From positions 806,001-870,000 of the forward strand of contig JAGOQS010000001.1 of NCBI GenBank assembly GCA_017991315.1: a stretch of 64,000 nucleotides of DNA. Direction: 5' to 3'. Shown here one piece after another: positions 47,306 to 55,842 of the stretch. The notes beneath the pieces are model-generated. The model saw nothing but the letters and a program-made list of their open reading frames with translations, made no database searches and was not told the DNA's origin. Position 1 is the stretch's first letter. Each line of letters opens with the position of its first letter. A program made the position numbers and the translations under genes. This stretch comes from Ferrovibrio sp. Lineage in GTDB: Bacteria; Pseudomonadota; Alphaproteobacteria; Ferrovibrionales; Ferrovibrionaceae.

Positions 47306-48595
47306 ATGAAGACCGAGACCGACCTGCCGGCCAAGAAGCCGGCAATCAAGCCCATCGTTCTCACCTCGCATCCCGGCGGCAGCGGACCGAAGCCCTTGCC
47401 CATCGACTGGGGTGCCGCCGATCCGCTACGCCGCGGCCCGATCATCGCGACCGTGCATACCGGCGAGGGCGCCGCCATCGCCGCAAAGAATGCCATTGGC
47501 ACCCATGCCGGTGCCTATGCGCTGTATCGCGCGCTGGCTATCGCCGCCGGGCAGCTCAAGGCCGATCACAAGCCCGATCTCACCAACACCGCGCCGGCCG
47601 AGGCCATCGGGCCGTTTCCGCAATGGGCCGATCCGGCGAAGATCGTGTCCATGGACCCGTTCGGCCACATGGTCAGCGAGGCCTATGCCGACCTGATCCG
47701 GCTCGGTGCCGATATCCGCCCGAGCATCGCGGTGACCAAGGCGCATATCAACATGCCTGAGTTGCTGGATGCCATGCGCGCTGGCCGCCTCAAGGCCGAT
47801 GGCGAAGTGCTGGCGGCGAATGGCGATGTGCGCGTCACCAAGGTCGCCATCGAGCCGGTATGGTGGCTGCCCGGCGTGGCGGCGCGATTCAAGATCAGCG
47901 AGACCGACTTGCGCCGCAATCTGTTCGAGCAGACCGCCGGCATGTTCCCGGAACTGGTGACGCGGCCCGATCTCAAGGTATTCCTGCCGCCGATCGGCGG
48001 CATGACGGTGTATCTGTTTGGCGATATCGCCAAGCTCGGCAAGCCGGAAACCCGCATCGCCTGCCGCATCCATGATGAATGCAACGGTTCCGACGTGTTC
48101 GGCTCCGATATCTGCACCTGCAGGCCTTACCTCGCCCATGGCATCGAAGTCTGCATCGAGATGGCGCAGCGGGGCGGCGTCGGCGTCATTGTCTATAACC
48201 GGAAGGAGGGCAGGGCGCTCGGCGAAGTGACCAAGTTCCTGGTCTACAATGCCCGCAAGCGTCAGGCCGGCGGCGACCGTGCCGAGGCTTATTTCGAGCG
48301 CACCGAGTGCGTTGCCGGCGTGCAGGACATGCGCTTCCAGGAATTGATGCCCGATGTGCTGCACTGGCTCGGCATCACCCGTGTCGACAAGCTGGTGTCG
48401 ATGAGCAATCTGAAATTCCAGCCGCTGGTGGATAGCGGCATCGAGGTGGTGGAGCGCATCCCGATCCCGGACGAATTGATCCCCGCCGATGCGCGGGTGG
48501 AAATGGATGCCAAGAAGGCGGCCGGCTATTTCACCGACAAGGTGCCCGATGCCGCCGAACTGAAGCAGAGCAAGGGCCGCCGGCTGGATGAGTGA
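47306..48595 (+). CDS. GTP cyclohydrolase II-like protein of uracil catabolism (URC1)
   Basis: The 429-aa protein has a C-terminal GTP cyclohydrolase II domain with the three zinc Cys in HDECNGSDVFGSDICTCRPY, the RACRIHDE segment and the arginine-rich EGRALGEVTKF loop, plus an N-terminal extension of about 200 residues that normal RibA does not have. The next genes are a DUF1688 protein and upp. That trio is the URC pathway known from the yeast Lachancea kluyveri and some bacteria, where URC1 opens the pyrimidine ring of a uridine nucleotide. Riboflavin synthesis is an unlikely role. Confidence 0.85.
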   Translation: MKTETDLPAKKPAIKPIVLTSHPGGSGPKPLPIDWGAADPLRRGPIIATVHTGEGAAIAAKNAIGTHAGAYALYRALAIAAGQLKADHKPDLTNTAPAEAIGPFPQWADPAKIVSMDPFGHMVSEAYADLIRLGADIRPSIAVTKAHINMPELLDAMRAGRLKADGEVLAANGDVRVTKVAIEPVWWLPGVAARFKISETDLRRNLFEQTAGMFPELVTRPDLKVFLPPIGGMTVYLFGDIAKLGKPETRIACRIHDECNGSDVFGSDICTCRPYLAHGIEVCIEMAQRGGVGVIVYNRKEGRALGEVTKFLVYNARKRQAGGDRAEAYFERTECVAGVQDMRFQELMPDVLHWLGITRVDKLVSMSNLKFQPLVDSGIEVVERIPIPDELIPADARVEMDAKKAAGYFTDKVPDAAELKQSKGRRLDE

Positions 48596-49808
48596 GTTGC
48601 TTGACTGGCTGCTCAGCCCGGTGGCGATCCGTGCCCGCGCCGAGCAGCTCTATGCCCATGTTGCTGCCGGCAAGTCGGCGTATTTCACGCTCGATGTCGG
48701 CCGGCTGGAAGCTGCGGCGGATTACGTCGCAGAGGTCATCCGCGCGAATTACCCCTCCTTGAAGATTCCCTATCACGCCCGCTGGCGCCATTTCGGCGAC
48801 CGCTGGGACAAGCTGGCGCCGCGTTTCCAGGGCATCCACCCGGATGAACTGGCGCGCATCCGTTTCGATCTCGCCGTGGTGTCGGTGCTGCTCGATGCCG
48901 GCGCGGGCGCGGCATGGAAATACGAGGAGCCGGGTACGGGCCAGGTGCTGGCGCGTTCGGAAGGCTTGGCGGTGGCCAGCCTGCATGCCTTCCAGAAGGG
49001 TGTGTTCTCGCGCCTGCCGGAAGCCTTGCCCTGCCGCGCCGATGCCGAAGGCCTGGAGCGTATCGCCACGGAGGATATCGCCCAGGCTTTCCAGGTGACG
49101 GCGGATAATCCGCTCGATGGCCTGGAAGGGCGCACTAAGCTGCTGCGCGATCTTGGCGCCGCATTACGCAAGAGCCCGGATTACTTCGGCCGTGCCGATG
49201 AGGTGCCGCGCATCGGTTTCCTGTTCGATCACCTGAAGGCGCAGGCGCGCGATGGCGTGCTGCCGGCGGATGCCATCCTCAAGGCGTTGCTGCGCGGCCT
49301 TGGCCCAGTCTGGCCGGGGCGGATCGAGTTCGAGGGCGTCAATCTTGGCGATTGCTGGCGCCATGCGGCGGCCATCGCGCCGGATGCCAGCAATGGCCTG
49401 GTGCCGTTCCACAAGCTGTCGCAATGGCTGGCCTATTCGCTGGTCGAGCCGCTGGAGGAGGCGGGTATCCGCGTCGCTGATCTGGATGCGCTGACCGGCC
49501 TGCCGGAATACCGCAATGGCGGCCTGTTCCTCGATCTTGGCGTGTTGCGCCTGAAGGATTCGGCCCTGGCCGCCGAGCGGCTGCCGCCAGCCCATGAGGC
49601 TGTCGTGGAATGGCGTGCCCTGACTGTGGTGTTGCTGGACCGCCTGGCCGATCCGCTACGCCGCCGCTTGGGCAAAACCCGAGCCGAGCTGCCGCTGGCA
49701 AGCCTGCTCGAAGGCGGCACCTGGGCCGCGGGACGGCGCATCGCCGCCGAGCGCCGGCCTGGCGGGCCGCCACCACTCAACATCATCAGCGATGGCACGG
49801 TTTTCTAA
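48588..49808 (+). CDS. DUF1688 protein, URC4-like
   Basis: The 406-aa protein ([63 protein letters not shown]) matches the DUF1688 family, which includes Urc4 of the uracil-catabolism pathway. Its biochemical role is thought to be a step between ring opening and release of urea and a C3 product. The ATG overlaps the URC1-like stop by 8 nt, showing tight coupling. Confidence 0.85.
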   Translation: MSELLDWLLSPVAIRARAEQLYAHVAAGKSAYFTLDVGRLEAAADYVAEVIRANYPSLKIPYHARWRHFGDRWDKLAPRFQGIHPDELARIRFDLAVVSVLLDAGAGAAWKYEEPGTGQVLARSEGLAVASLHAFQKGVFSRLPEALPCRADAEGLERIATEDIAQAFQVTADNPLDGLEGRTKLLRDLGAALRKSPDYFGRADEVPRIGFLFDHLKAQARDGVLPADAILKALLRGLGPVWPGRIEFEGVNLGDCWRHAAAIAPDASNGLVPFHKLSQWLAYSLVEPLEEAGIRVADLDALTGLPEYRNGGLFLDLGVLRLKDSALAAERLPPAHEAVVEWRALTVVLLDRLADPLRRRLGKTRAELPLASLLEGGTWAAGRRIAAERRPGGPPPLNIISDGTVF

Positions 49809-49821
49809 GGGAGTTAAGCGA

Positions 49822-50451
49822 ATGTCGAACGTGCATGTGATCGATCACCCGCTGGTGCAGCACAAGCTGACGCTGCTGCGCCGCAAGGAAGTGTCGACCG
49901 CCGAATTCCGTGGCCTGGTGCGCGAGGTCAGCCTGCTGATGGCCTATGAGGTGCTGCGCGACCTGCCGACCGAGCTGGTGAGCATTGAGACGCCGCTGGA
50001 GCAGATGCAGGCGCCGCTGCTGTTGGGCAAGAAGCTCTGCTTCGTCTCCATCCTGCGCGCTGGCAACGGCATTCTGGATGGCATGCTCGATCTGGTGCCT
50101 TCTGCCCGCGTCGGGCATGTCGGGCTCTACCGCGATCCCGCTACCCTGGTGCCGGTGGAGTATTACCTCAAGCTGCCCGACGATGTGAGCCAGCGCCTTG
50201 TCGTGGTGGTGGATCCGATGCTGGCCACCGGCCATTCCGCTGCGGCAGCAGTGTCCCGCCTGAAGCAGGCTGGTGCCACGCAGATCAAGTTTGTCTGCCT
50301 GCTCACCGTGCCGGAAGGCCTGCGCGTGTTCCATGACAGCCACCCGGACGTGCCGGTCTATACCGCCGCTGTGGACCGCCAGCTCGACGACCATGGCTAT
50401 ATCCGTCCCGGTCTCGGCGATGCCGGCGACCGGCTTTACGGCACCAAATAG
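49822..50451 (+). CDS. upp: uracil phosphoribosyltransferase
   Basis: The 209-aa enzyme converts uracil plus PRPP to UMP. Signatures are [36 protein letters not shown], the PRPP loop [17 protein letters not shown] and the uracil-binding [13 protein letters not shown]. Within the URC set it supplies the nucleotide that enters catabolism. The ATG at 49822 has AAGGGAG upstream, so a longer start at 49792 is not preferred. Confidence 0.95.
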   Translation: MSNVHVIDHPLVQHKLTLLRRKEVSTAEFRGLVREVSLLMAYEVLRDLPTELVSIETPLEQMQAPLLLGKKLCFVSILRAGNGILDGMLDLVPSARVGHVGLYRDPATLVPVEYYLKLPDDVSQRLVVVVDPMLATGHSAAAAVSRLKQAGATQIKFVCLLTVPEGLRVFHDSHPDVPVYTAAVDRQLDDHGYIRPGLGDAGDRLYGTK

Positions 50452-50580
50452 CGAATTCCACCGGTCACATCGGAGTCTAGTGTGTCGGCTGTCACAGGCT
50501 GGCCCTCGACTTGCGCCGCCACGCTCCCATTTGTCGGGCTAAGACATACACCAAGCCCAGACAAATCAAAGGAACGTGCC

Positions 50581-51207
50581 ATGGCCTTCCTCTATCGCCG
50601 CCTCGTCCGTATCGGACTCACTCTTGCCGTTGCCACCGCTGCCGGCCTTGCCGCGCCGGCTTTTGCCGCCTCGCCGGACAGCCTGTCCGCCGAGCCGCTG
50701 GCGATTGCCGCCAGCCCGGTGCCGCGCGTGGTGGGCCATGACCAGCGCCGCAACGTCTCCGTGGTACTCGGCCAGCGGCTCGCTGCCGGCCCCGGCTCCG
50801 GCATCGCCGTGCGGCTTGCCGATGGCACCAATGTGGTGATTGGCCCGAACAGCGCCATCAGCGTCGACGAATATGCCCCCGACCGCATCGTGCTGCGGCT
50901 GGAGCGGGGCAGCTTCCATGTCGATTCCGCCAACCCTGGCCTGGTGTATGTGGTGCTGCCCTCGGGCAGTGTCAGCATTCGTGCCGCGGCGGTTGCAGGT
51001 CGCGTCACGCCGGATGTAACGGACGTGGTGATGCTGAGCCCTGGCCGCGCCGAGGTTACCGGCTTCGGTGGCCGCAGCGTGCGGCTCGACCGCCAGGGCC
51101 TCGCCACGCGGATTCAGGGCCTTGGCAGCCCGAGCAGCCCGGCGATGCTGCCGGCGGAGCGGCTGAAGGACTTTGCCGGCATCGTCTCCCAGGTTGCCTC
51201 GCGCTGA
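50581..51207 (+). CDS. exported FecR-domain protein
   Basis: The 208-aa protein starts with a signal peptide (LVRIGLTLAVATAAGLAAPA, cleavage after AFA) and has a FecR-like domain: VRLADGTNVVIGPNSAISVD, DRIVLRLERGSFHVD and VLPSGSVSIRAA. Lone FecR-like domains occur as periplasmic or surface proteins without an ECF sigma factor; none is adjacent. The role is unknown. An ATG at 50581 is preferred over the longer frame from 50482. Confidence 0.75.
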   Translation: MAFLYRRLVRIGLTLAVATAAGLAAPAFAASPDSLSAEPLAIAASPVPRVVGHDQRRNVSVVLGQRLAAGPGSGIAVRLADGTNVVIGPNSAISVDEYAPDRIVLRLERGSFHVDSANPGLVYVVLPSGSVSIRAAAVAGRVTPDVTDVVMLSPGRAEVTGFGGRSVRLDRQGLATRIQGLGSPSSPAMLPAERLKDFAGIVSQVASR

Positions 51208-51327
51208 CCCGACTCCGTTGCCCTTTCCTCCACGGCGACCCGCCGCTGGGGAAAAGGGCCGGTTTTAGCCTCGCCGGAGTCGTTTTGTGACACACTTCGG
51301 CGGCGTTTTCGGCCCAGCGCTCGAATA

Positions 51328-51360
51328 GCAAGAAAGCCGCATGAATTGCGGCTTTCTTGC
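51328..51360. terminator. long inverted repeat, likely terminator
   Basis: A 13-bp perfect repeat: GCAAGAAAGCCGC (51328-51340), a 7-nt loop, GCGGCTTTCTTGC (51348-51360), followed by ATTTCT. It lies about 120 nt after the FecR-like gene and insulates the ornithine decarboxylase leader. The U tract is imperfect. Confidence 0.65.
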
Positions 51361-51477
51361 ATTTCTGTGGGTGCTGTGTCCTCCCCGGCAGTGACCCCTG
51401 GGACACAGTGAGCGAAAAAAAATTTCGCGAGGGGGCAGTTTGCTATTGCGTTGGGGGGCAAATGTTGTAAATAGCAC

Positions 51478-51600
51478 CTCATGTGACGCACCCGCACGTG
51501 CCGATGGCCCCTGGCAGGTTATGCAACGACGAACGCGTCTCTTTTGGTGGCACAGCGCAAGCTGTGTCGGGTTCAGAGCCGGTCCGAGAGGGAGGTTTCG
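51478..51600 (+). ncRNA. speF-type leader of ornithine decarboxylase
   Basis: The leader from about 51478 to the start codon contains CACCTCATGTGACGCAC, then GGCCCCTGGCAGGTTATGC and ACGACGAACGCG, and a 6-bp hairpin CACAGC-GCAA-GCTGTG (51551-51566). From memory this pattern matches the speF RNA motif reported upstream of alphaproteobacterial ornithine decarboxylases. The exact boundary is uncertain; a covariance-model search would settle it. Confidence 0.6.
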
Positions 51601-51628
51601 ATGCTTGCAGCCAATGGTGGCCGCGTGA
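51521..51628 (+). CDS. 35-aa Arg-rich upstream ORF in the ornithine decarboxylase leader
   Basis: An ATG at 51521, 2 nt after GGCAGGTT, opens a 35-codon frame starting MQRRTRLFWW and rich in Arg, Trp and Cys. It ends at 51628, 28 nt inside the decarboxylase gene and in another frame. The conserved segments of the leader lie inside it. A regulatory peptide that senses arginine, ornithine or polyamines is a reasonable guess, but translation is unproven. Confidence 0.4.
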   Translation: MQRRTRLFWWHSASCVGFRAGPRGRFRCLQPMVAA

Positions 51629-52806
51629 AGACCCGTCTGCGAAATTCGCCCGTGAAGCGTTTTGAGCAGGGGCAGATCACTCCGAAGATTCAGAAGTTCC
51701 TCGCCGATTGCCAGGACACCGAGCCGTTCCTCGTGGTCGATGTCGATGTGGTTGAGCACAACTACCGCACGCTGCGCCGTTTGCTGCCGCTGGCCAAGGT
51801 GTTCTATGCCACCAAGGCGAACCCGGCTGAGGAAATCGTGCGCCGCCTGGCCGATCTCGGCTCCAGCTTCGATGTCGCCTCCACCGGCGAGATTGAGCTG
51901 TGCCTGAGCCAGGGCGTGACCGCCGACCGCATTTCCTATGGCTCGACCATCAAGAAGCGCAGCGATATCGCCGTGGCCTTCAACAAGGGTGTGCGCCTCT
52001 ATGCCTTCGACTCCGAAGCCGAGCTGCTGAAGCTGGCTGACGTGGCGCCGGGCTCGCGCGTGTTCTGCCGCGTGCTGATGGAGTGCGAGGGCGCCGAATG
52101 GCCGCTGTCGCGCAAGTTCGGCTGCTCGCCGCGCATGGCTGCGGATCTGCTGGTACAGGCGCGCCGTCTGGGCCTGGAGCCCTACGGCATCTCCTTCCAT
52201 GTCGGCTCGCAGCAGACCGATCTCGGCCAGTGGGACAAGGCTGTGGCCCAGGTGGCGCAGATGTTCACCATCCTGCAGGAAGCGGATGTGGAGCTGCGCA
52301 TGATCAACCTGGGCGGCGGCTTCCCGGCCCGCTATCGCTCGGACGTGCCGATGCTTGAGGCCTATGCCAAGGCGATCTCGGACGCGATGACGAAGCATTT
52401 CGGCAACAAGTTGCCGGAAATGATCGTCGAGCCGGGCCGTGGTCTGGTTGGCGATGCCGGCGTGATCCAGGCCGAGGTGGTGCTGATCTCGCGCAAGGAC
52501 TATGACGAGGACCGCCGCTGGGTCTATCTCGACATCGGCAAGTTCTCCGGCCTGGCCGAGACCATGGACGAGGCGATCAAGTACCGCCTGGTGACGCCGC
52601 GTGACGGCGGCCCCACCGGTCCGGTCTCGATCGCGGGTCCGACCTGCGATAGCGCCGACATCCTGTATGAGAAGGCTGACTACCAGATGCCGCTCGACCT
52701 CCAGGTCGGCGACAAGGTGCAGATCCTCTCGACCGGCGCCTACACCACCACCTACTCCTCGGTGGGCTTCAACGGCTTCCCGCCGCTGAAGAGCTACTGC
52801 ATCTAA
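51601..52806 (+). CDS. ornithine (lysine/ornithine) decarboxylase, fold type III
   Basis: The 401-aa PLP enzyme has the fold type III decarboxylase features: the PLP Lys in FYATKANPAEEI, HVGSQ, the glycine-rich INLGGGFPA and EPGRGLVGDAGV, and GPTCDSADIL, with the catalytic Cys of the second subunit. This type decarboxylates ornithine (some also lysine) to putrescine (cadaverine). ATG at 51601 follows GGGAGG. A speF-type leader and a 14-bp-stem hairpin terminator flank the gene, so it is a single-gene unit. Confidence 0.92.
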   Translation: MLAANGGRVKTRLRNSPVKRFEQGQITPKIQKFLADCQDTEPFLVVDVDVVEHNYRTLRRLLPLAKVFYATKANPAEEIVRRLADLGSSFDVASTGEIELCLSQGVTADRISYGSTIKKRSDIAVAFNKGVRLYAFDSEAELLKLADVAPGSRVFCRVLMECEGAEWPLSRKFGCSPRMAADLLVQARRLGLEPYGISFHVGSQQTDLGQWDKAVAQVAQMFTILQEADVELRMINLGGGFPARYRSDVPMLEAYAKAISDAMTKHFGNKLPEMIVEPGRGLVGDAGVIQAEVVLISRKDYDEDRRWVYLDIGKFSGLAETMDEAIKYRLVTPRDGGPTGPVSIAGPTCDSADILYEKADYQMPLDLQVGDKVQILSTGAYTTTYSSVGFNGFPPLKSYCI

Positions 52807-52866
52807 GCAGCGAACCCAAGACGGGTAGCGCTGGGCGCAATGCCCTGGCGATGCTCGTCTTTTCGC

Positions 52867-52910
52867 GCCGGAACCCCGGACTACCGCTTGGCGGACTCCG
52901 GGGTTCCGGC
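52867..52910 (+). terminator. intrinsic-type hairpin after ornithine decarboxylase
   Basis: GCCGGAACCCCGGA (52867-52880) and TCCGGGGTTCCGGC (52897-52910) form a perfect 14-bp stem. The 16-nt loop holds a small inner stem (CCGC/GCGG). No long U tract follows, but the strength of the stem fits a terminator. Confidence 0.7.
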
Positions 52911-53189
52911 TGCGACTAAAGGCTGTGGAATCTCACCACTGCTGCGCGTTTTACTGCAATTCCGCTTGCCGCAAACGTCAAGCTGTGTGACAAATTTCGC
53001 GTGATTCCGTCAGTTTGTCGGAAGCGATGGGAGAAGCTTTCTCCTCAAAAACAGAAGAACGGTGGGAGGCCATGGCCCGCCGGGCGCCAGGGCGCCGGGT
53101 ACATGGAACCGGGGTGGGGCGAATGCTTCCAAAATTCAGGGTGAGTCCGTGAACGGACGGGTGACTTGCCATGCTACGGGGAATCTCCC
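52911..53189. other. intergenic region before the PAS kinase
   Basis: About 280 bases separate the decarboxylase terminator from the kinase. They hold a small inverted repeat GGAGAA-GCT-TTCTCC (53030-53044) and a 26-codon ORF (ATG 53072, TGA ending 53152; MARRAPGRRV...) behind GGGAGG, with spacing too short for efficient initiation. No RNA gene was recognised. Confidence 0.35.
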
Positions 53190-54962
53190 ATGAGCGGAGC
53201 CGGGCCCATGACCGGAGCCGGGGAGGATGATTTCCTGCTGGCACTGGGCGCCCGTCATCGCCGGGAACAGCTCGACGCCGCCCTGCTGCAACTCCGCCCC
53301 CGCGATGATACCTCGGACCTGTTTCTCGCCGCGCTGGATGGCATCGGCGAGGCTTTGGCGGTGTGGGATGAGGGGCCGCGGCTGCTGCGCTTCAACCGCC
53401 GCCTGCCGGAAATCTTCGGGCTGTCGCCAGCCGATCTTGTGCCTGGTCTCCCGGCCAAGGATTTCCTGTTTCTGCTGATCGACCAGGGCGTGGTCAATCT
53501 GCGCGCCGAGGAAGCCGAGGCCTGGGTGGAAGCCTATGTCGATGCCTCGACGCGCGCCGACCGCAAGCAGGAAGTGCGGCTGGCCGATGGCACCTGGCTG
53601 AGCTTCGACTGGCGCCGCATGCCACCGGGTCTCGGCAGCGGCGGCTATGTCTCGGTGTTCAGCGACATCACCGCACGCAAGCGGGCGCAACTCCGCCTGC
53701 GCCATGCCGAAGCCAAGTATCGCCAGATTTTCGATAACGTGCAGGAAGGCATCCTGCAGGTGACGCCAGAAGGCCGCATCCTGTCAGTGAACAAGGCCGG
53801 TGCCCGCGTGTTCGGCTATGCCTCGCCGGAGGTGATGCTGCGCGAGGTGACCAATATCGGCCGCCAGCTCTACCTGCAGAGCACGCGCCAGCGCGAATTG
53901 ATGGACCTGCTCGAGCGCAACGGCGCGGTGCAGGATTTCCGTTCGCAGATGCGCCGGCGTGACGGTGGCATCATCTGGGTGGCCAAGACCTTGCGCCGCG
54001 TGGTCGATGACCGTGGCAACACGGTGATGATCGAAGGCATGTTCCGCGATGTCTCCAGCCAGCGCCGCGCCGAAGAGGCGCTGATGCAGGCGAAGGATCA
54101 GGCCGAGGCGGCGAACCGTGCCAAGAGCGATTTCCTTGCCAATATGAGCCATGAGCTGCGCACGCCGCTGAATGCCATTCTCGGCTTCTCGCAGATTCTT
54201 TCCGAAGGCATGCTGGGGCCGCTCGGCAATGCGAAATACACCGAATATTGCCGCGACATCCTGGCTTCTGGCCGGCATCTCCTGGCGCTGATCAACGACA
54301 TCCTGGATATGGCCAAGGTCGAGGCCGGCAAGATGGCGCTCGATGAAGAATGGCTCGATCTTGAGGACAGCATCGATGCTGCCTTGCTGCTGGTGCGCGA
54401 GCGTGCTGCGCAGGGCAGCATTCACCTGTCGAAGACATTGCCGAAGCCACCGCCCACCGTGTGGGGCGATACCCGCCGCCTGCGCCAGGTATGGATCAAC
54501 CTGCTGACCAATGCGGTGAAGTTCACGCCGGCCGAGGGGCGCGTGAATGTGAATGTATCGGTCAGCGAGGATGGAGCCATCGCCATTGCGGTATCGGATA
54601 CCGGCATCGGCATTGCCGCCGCCGATATCGAACGCGTGCTGCAGCCCTTCAGCCAGGTGGAAACCGCCTTGAGTCGTGGCCATGAAGGCACCGGCCTTGG
54701 CCTTGCCCTGACCCGCAGCTTGGTGGAGTTGCATGGCGGCCGGCTGGCCATCGACAGTGAAGTCGGCATCGGCACCACGGTCACTGTGATCCTGCCGGCG
54801 GATCGCCGCCGCACCGCGGCTTTGCTGCCGCAGCAGCTTTCAGGGGATGCGCAGGACCAGCTTGCCGACAACCTGGCGTTCGCCCAGGCGGACAATGGCG
54901 CGGGCAGCACGATTGAAGGGGTGGATTTCGCTCACCAGCGGACGCCCCTTGCCGCTGGCTAG
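53190..54962 (+). CDS. soluble PAS sensor histidine kinase
   Basis: The 590-aa kinase has two PAS domains (one starting DGIGEALAVWDEGPRLLRFN, one near YRQIFDNVQEGILQVTPEGR), a HisKA domain (FLANMSHELRTPLNAILGFS) and an HATPase domain (GTGLGLALTRSLVELHGG). No membrane helix or receiver domain is seen. The last 41 codons lie antisense to the 3' end of the quinone oxidoreductase gene. ATG at 53190 is preferred over an in-frame TTG at 53166. Confidence 0.88.
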   Translation: MSGAGPMTGAGEDDFLLALGARHRREQLDAALLQLRPRDDTSDLFLAALDGIGEALAVWDEGPRLLRFNRRLPEIFGLSPADLVPGLPAKDFLFLLIDQGVVNLRAEEAEAWVEAYVDASTRADRKQEVRLADGTWLSFDWRRMPPGLGSGGYVSVFSDITARKRAQLRLRHAEAKYRQIFDNVQEGILQVTPEGRILSVNKAGARVFGYASPEVMLREVTNIGRQLYLQSTRQRELMDLLERNGAVQDFRSQMRRRDGGIIWVAKTLRRVVDDRGNTVMIEGMFRDVSSQRRAEEALMQAKDQAEAANRAKSDFLANMSHELRTPLNAILGFSQILSEGMLGPLGNAKYTEYCRDILASGRHLLALINDILDMAKVEAGKMALDEEWLDLEDSIDAALLLVRERAAQGSIHLSKTLPKPPPTVWGDTRRLRQVWINLLTNAVKFTPAEGRVNVNVSVSEDGAIAIAVSDTGIGIAAADIERVLQPFSQVETALSRGHEGTGLGLALTRSLVELHGGRLAIDSEVGIGTTVTVILPADRRRTAALLPQQLSGDAQDQLADNLAFAQADNGAGSTIEGVDFAHQRTPLAAG

Positions 54963-55835
54963 CCAGGCCGCGAGGCTCTGGCGCTGCAGCGGTTCCAGCG
55001 CCGGATTACGGCGCAATTGTTCACCGGCACGCACGCCGATCAGCGAGGCGCCGCGCAGCAGCAGGCGGTTGGCGGCCAGGCTCGGGCGGTCGCCGGAAGC
55101 GAAACCGATCACCAGGTAGCGGCCATTCGGTGCCACGGTTTTCCATGCCGCATGGAAGGCATCGCCGCCCACCGGATCGAACACCACATCGGCGCCGTGC
55201 TGGTCGGTGAGATTCATCACCTCCATCGGCCAGTCGGGCTTGCTGGCATCCAGCACATAATCGGCGCCGGCCTGCCGCGCGGCGCGGCGCTTTTCCTCGG
55301 TGGAGGCAATGGCAATGACCCGTGCGCCGAGCTGATGCCCGAGCGCCACTGCCGCGAGGCCGGTGCCCCCGCCGGCGCCGAGCACCAGCAATCGTTCATT
55401 GCTGCGCAGATCGCCGCGCGCCACCAGGGCAGCCCAGGCGGTGCTGGCGCAGACCGGAAAGGCAGCGCCCTGCTCGAAGGTATAGTGTTCCGGTTTCGGT
55501 AGCAGGCTGGTATCGGGAACAACCAGTTCTTCGGCGAAGGCACCGGTACGGCAATTCGCCAGCACCGCCTGGCCGAGCCGCCAGCCGCTCACGTCTGGTG
55601 CCATCTCGATGATGGTGCCAGCGGCCTCGAAACCCGGAACGAAGGGCAGGCTCGGCTTGTACTGGTATTCGCCAGCCAGCATCAGCAGGTCGGGGAAATT
55701 GATGCCGGCGGCGCGCACTGCCACGCGCACATGGCCCGGCGGCAATGGCCCGCGCGGCCGCGTGGCGAAAGCAAGGGCCCGCTCAGGCTGGCCCAACTGC
55801 ACGCATTCGAGAACTGTGTACACGGCACTACTCAT
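54840..55835 (-). CDS. zinc-independent quinone oxidoreductase (MDR family)
   Basis: The 331-aa medium-chain dehydrogenase/reductase has AAGINFPDLLMLAGEYQYKP, the NADPH loop GAGGGTGLAAVALG and VVFDPVGGDAF, without the zinc-binding Cys set. It probably reduces quinones or enoyl groups with NADPH. Its 3' end overlaps the convergent kinase by 123 nt. It lies 7 nt from the MFS gene, so the two form a minus-strand operon. Confidence 0.9.
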   Translation of the reverse strand: MSSAVYTVLECVQLGQPERALAFATRPRGPLPPGHVRVAVRAAGINFPDLLMLAGEYQYKPSLPFVPGFEAAGTIIEMAPDVSGWRLGQAVLANCRTGAFAEELVVPDTSLLPKPEHYTFEQGAAFPVCASTAWAALVARGDLRSNERLLVLGAGGGTGLAAVALGHQLGARVIAIASTEEKRRAARQAGADYVLDASKPDWPMEVMNLTDQHGADVVFDPVGGDAFHAAWKTVAPNGRYLVIGFASGDRPSLAANRLLLRGASLIGVRAGEQLRRNPALEPLQRQSLAAWLASGKGRPLVSEIHPFNRAARAIVRLGERQVVGKLVLRIP

Positions 55836-55842
55836 CCGGCGC

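Noticed and set aside
47306-48595. ribA of riboflavin synthesis
   Set aside because: The long N-terminal extension and the DUF1688 and upp neighbours fit URC1 better.
53072-53152. 26-codon ORF before the PAS kinase
   Set aside because: Spacing between GGGAGG and ATG is too short and the peptide shows no feature; listed only within the intergenic entry.
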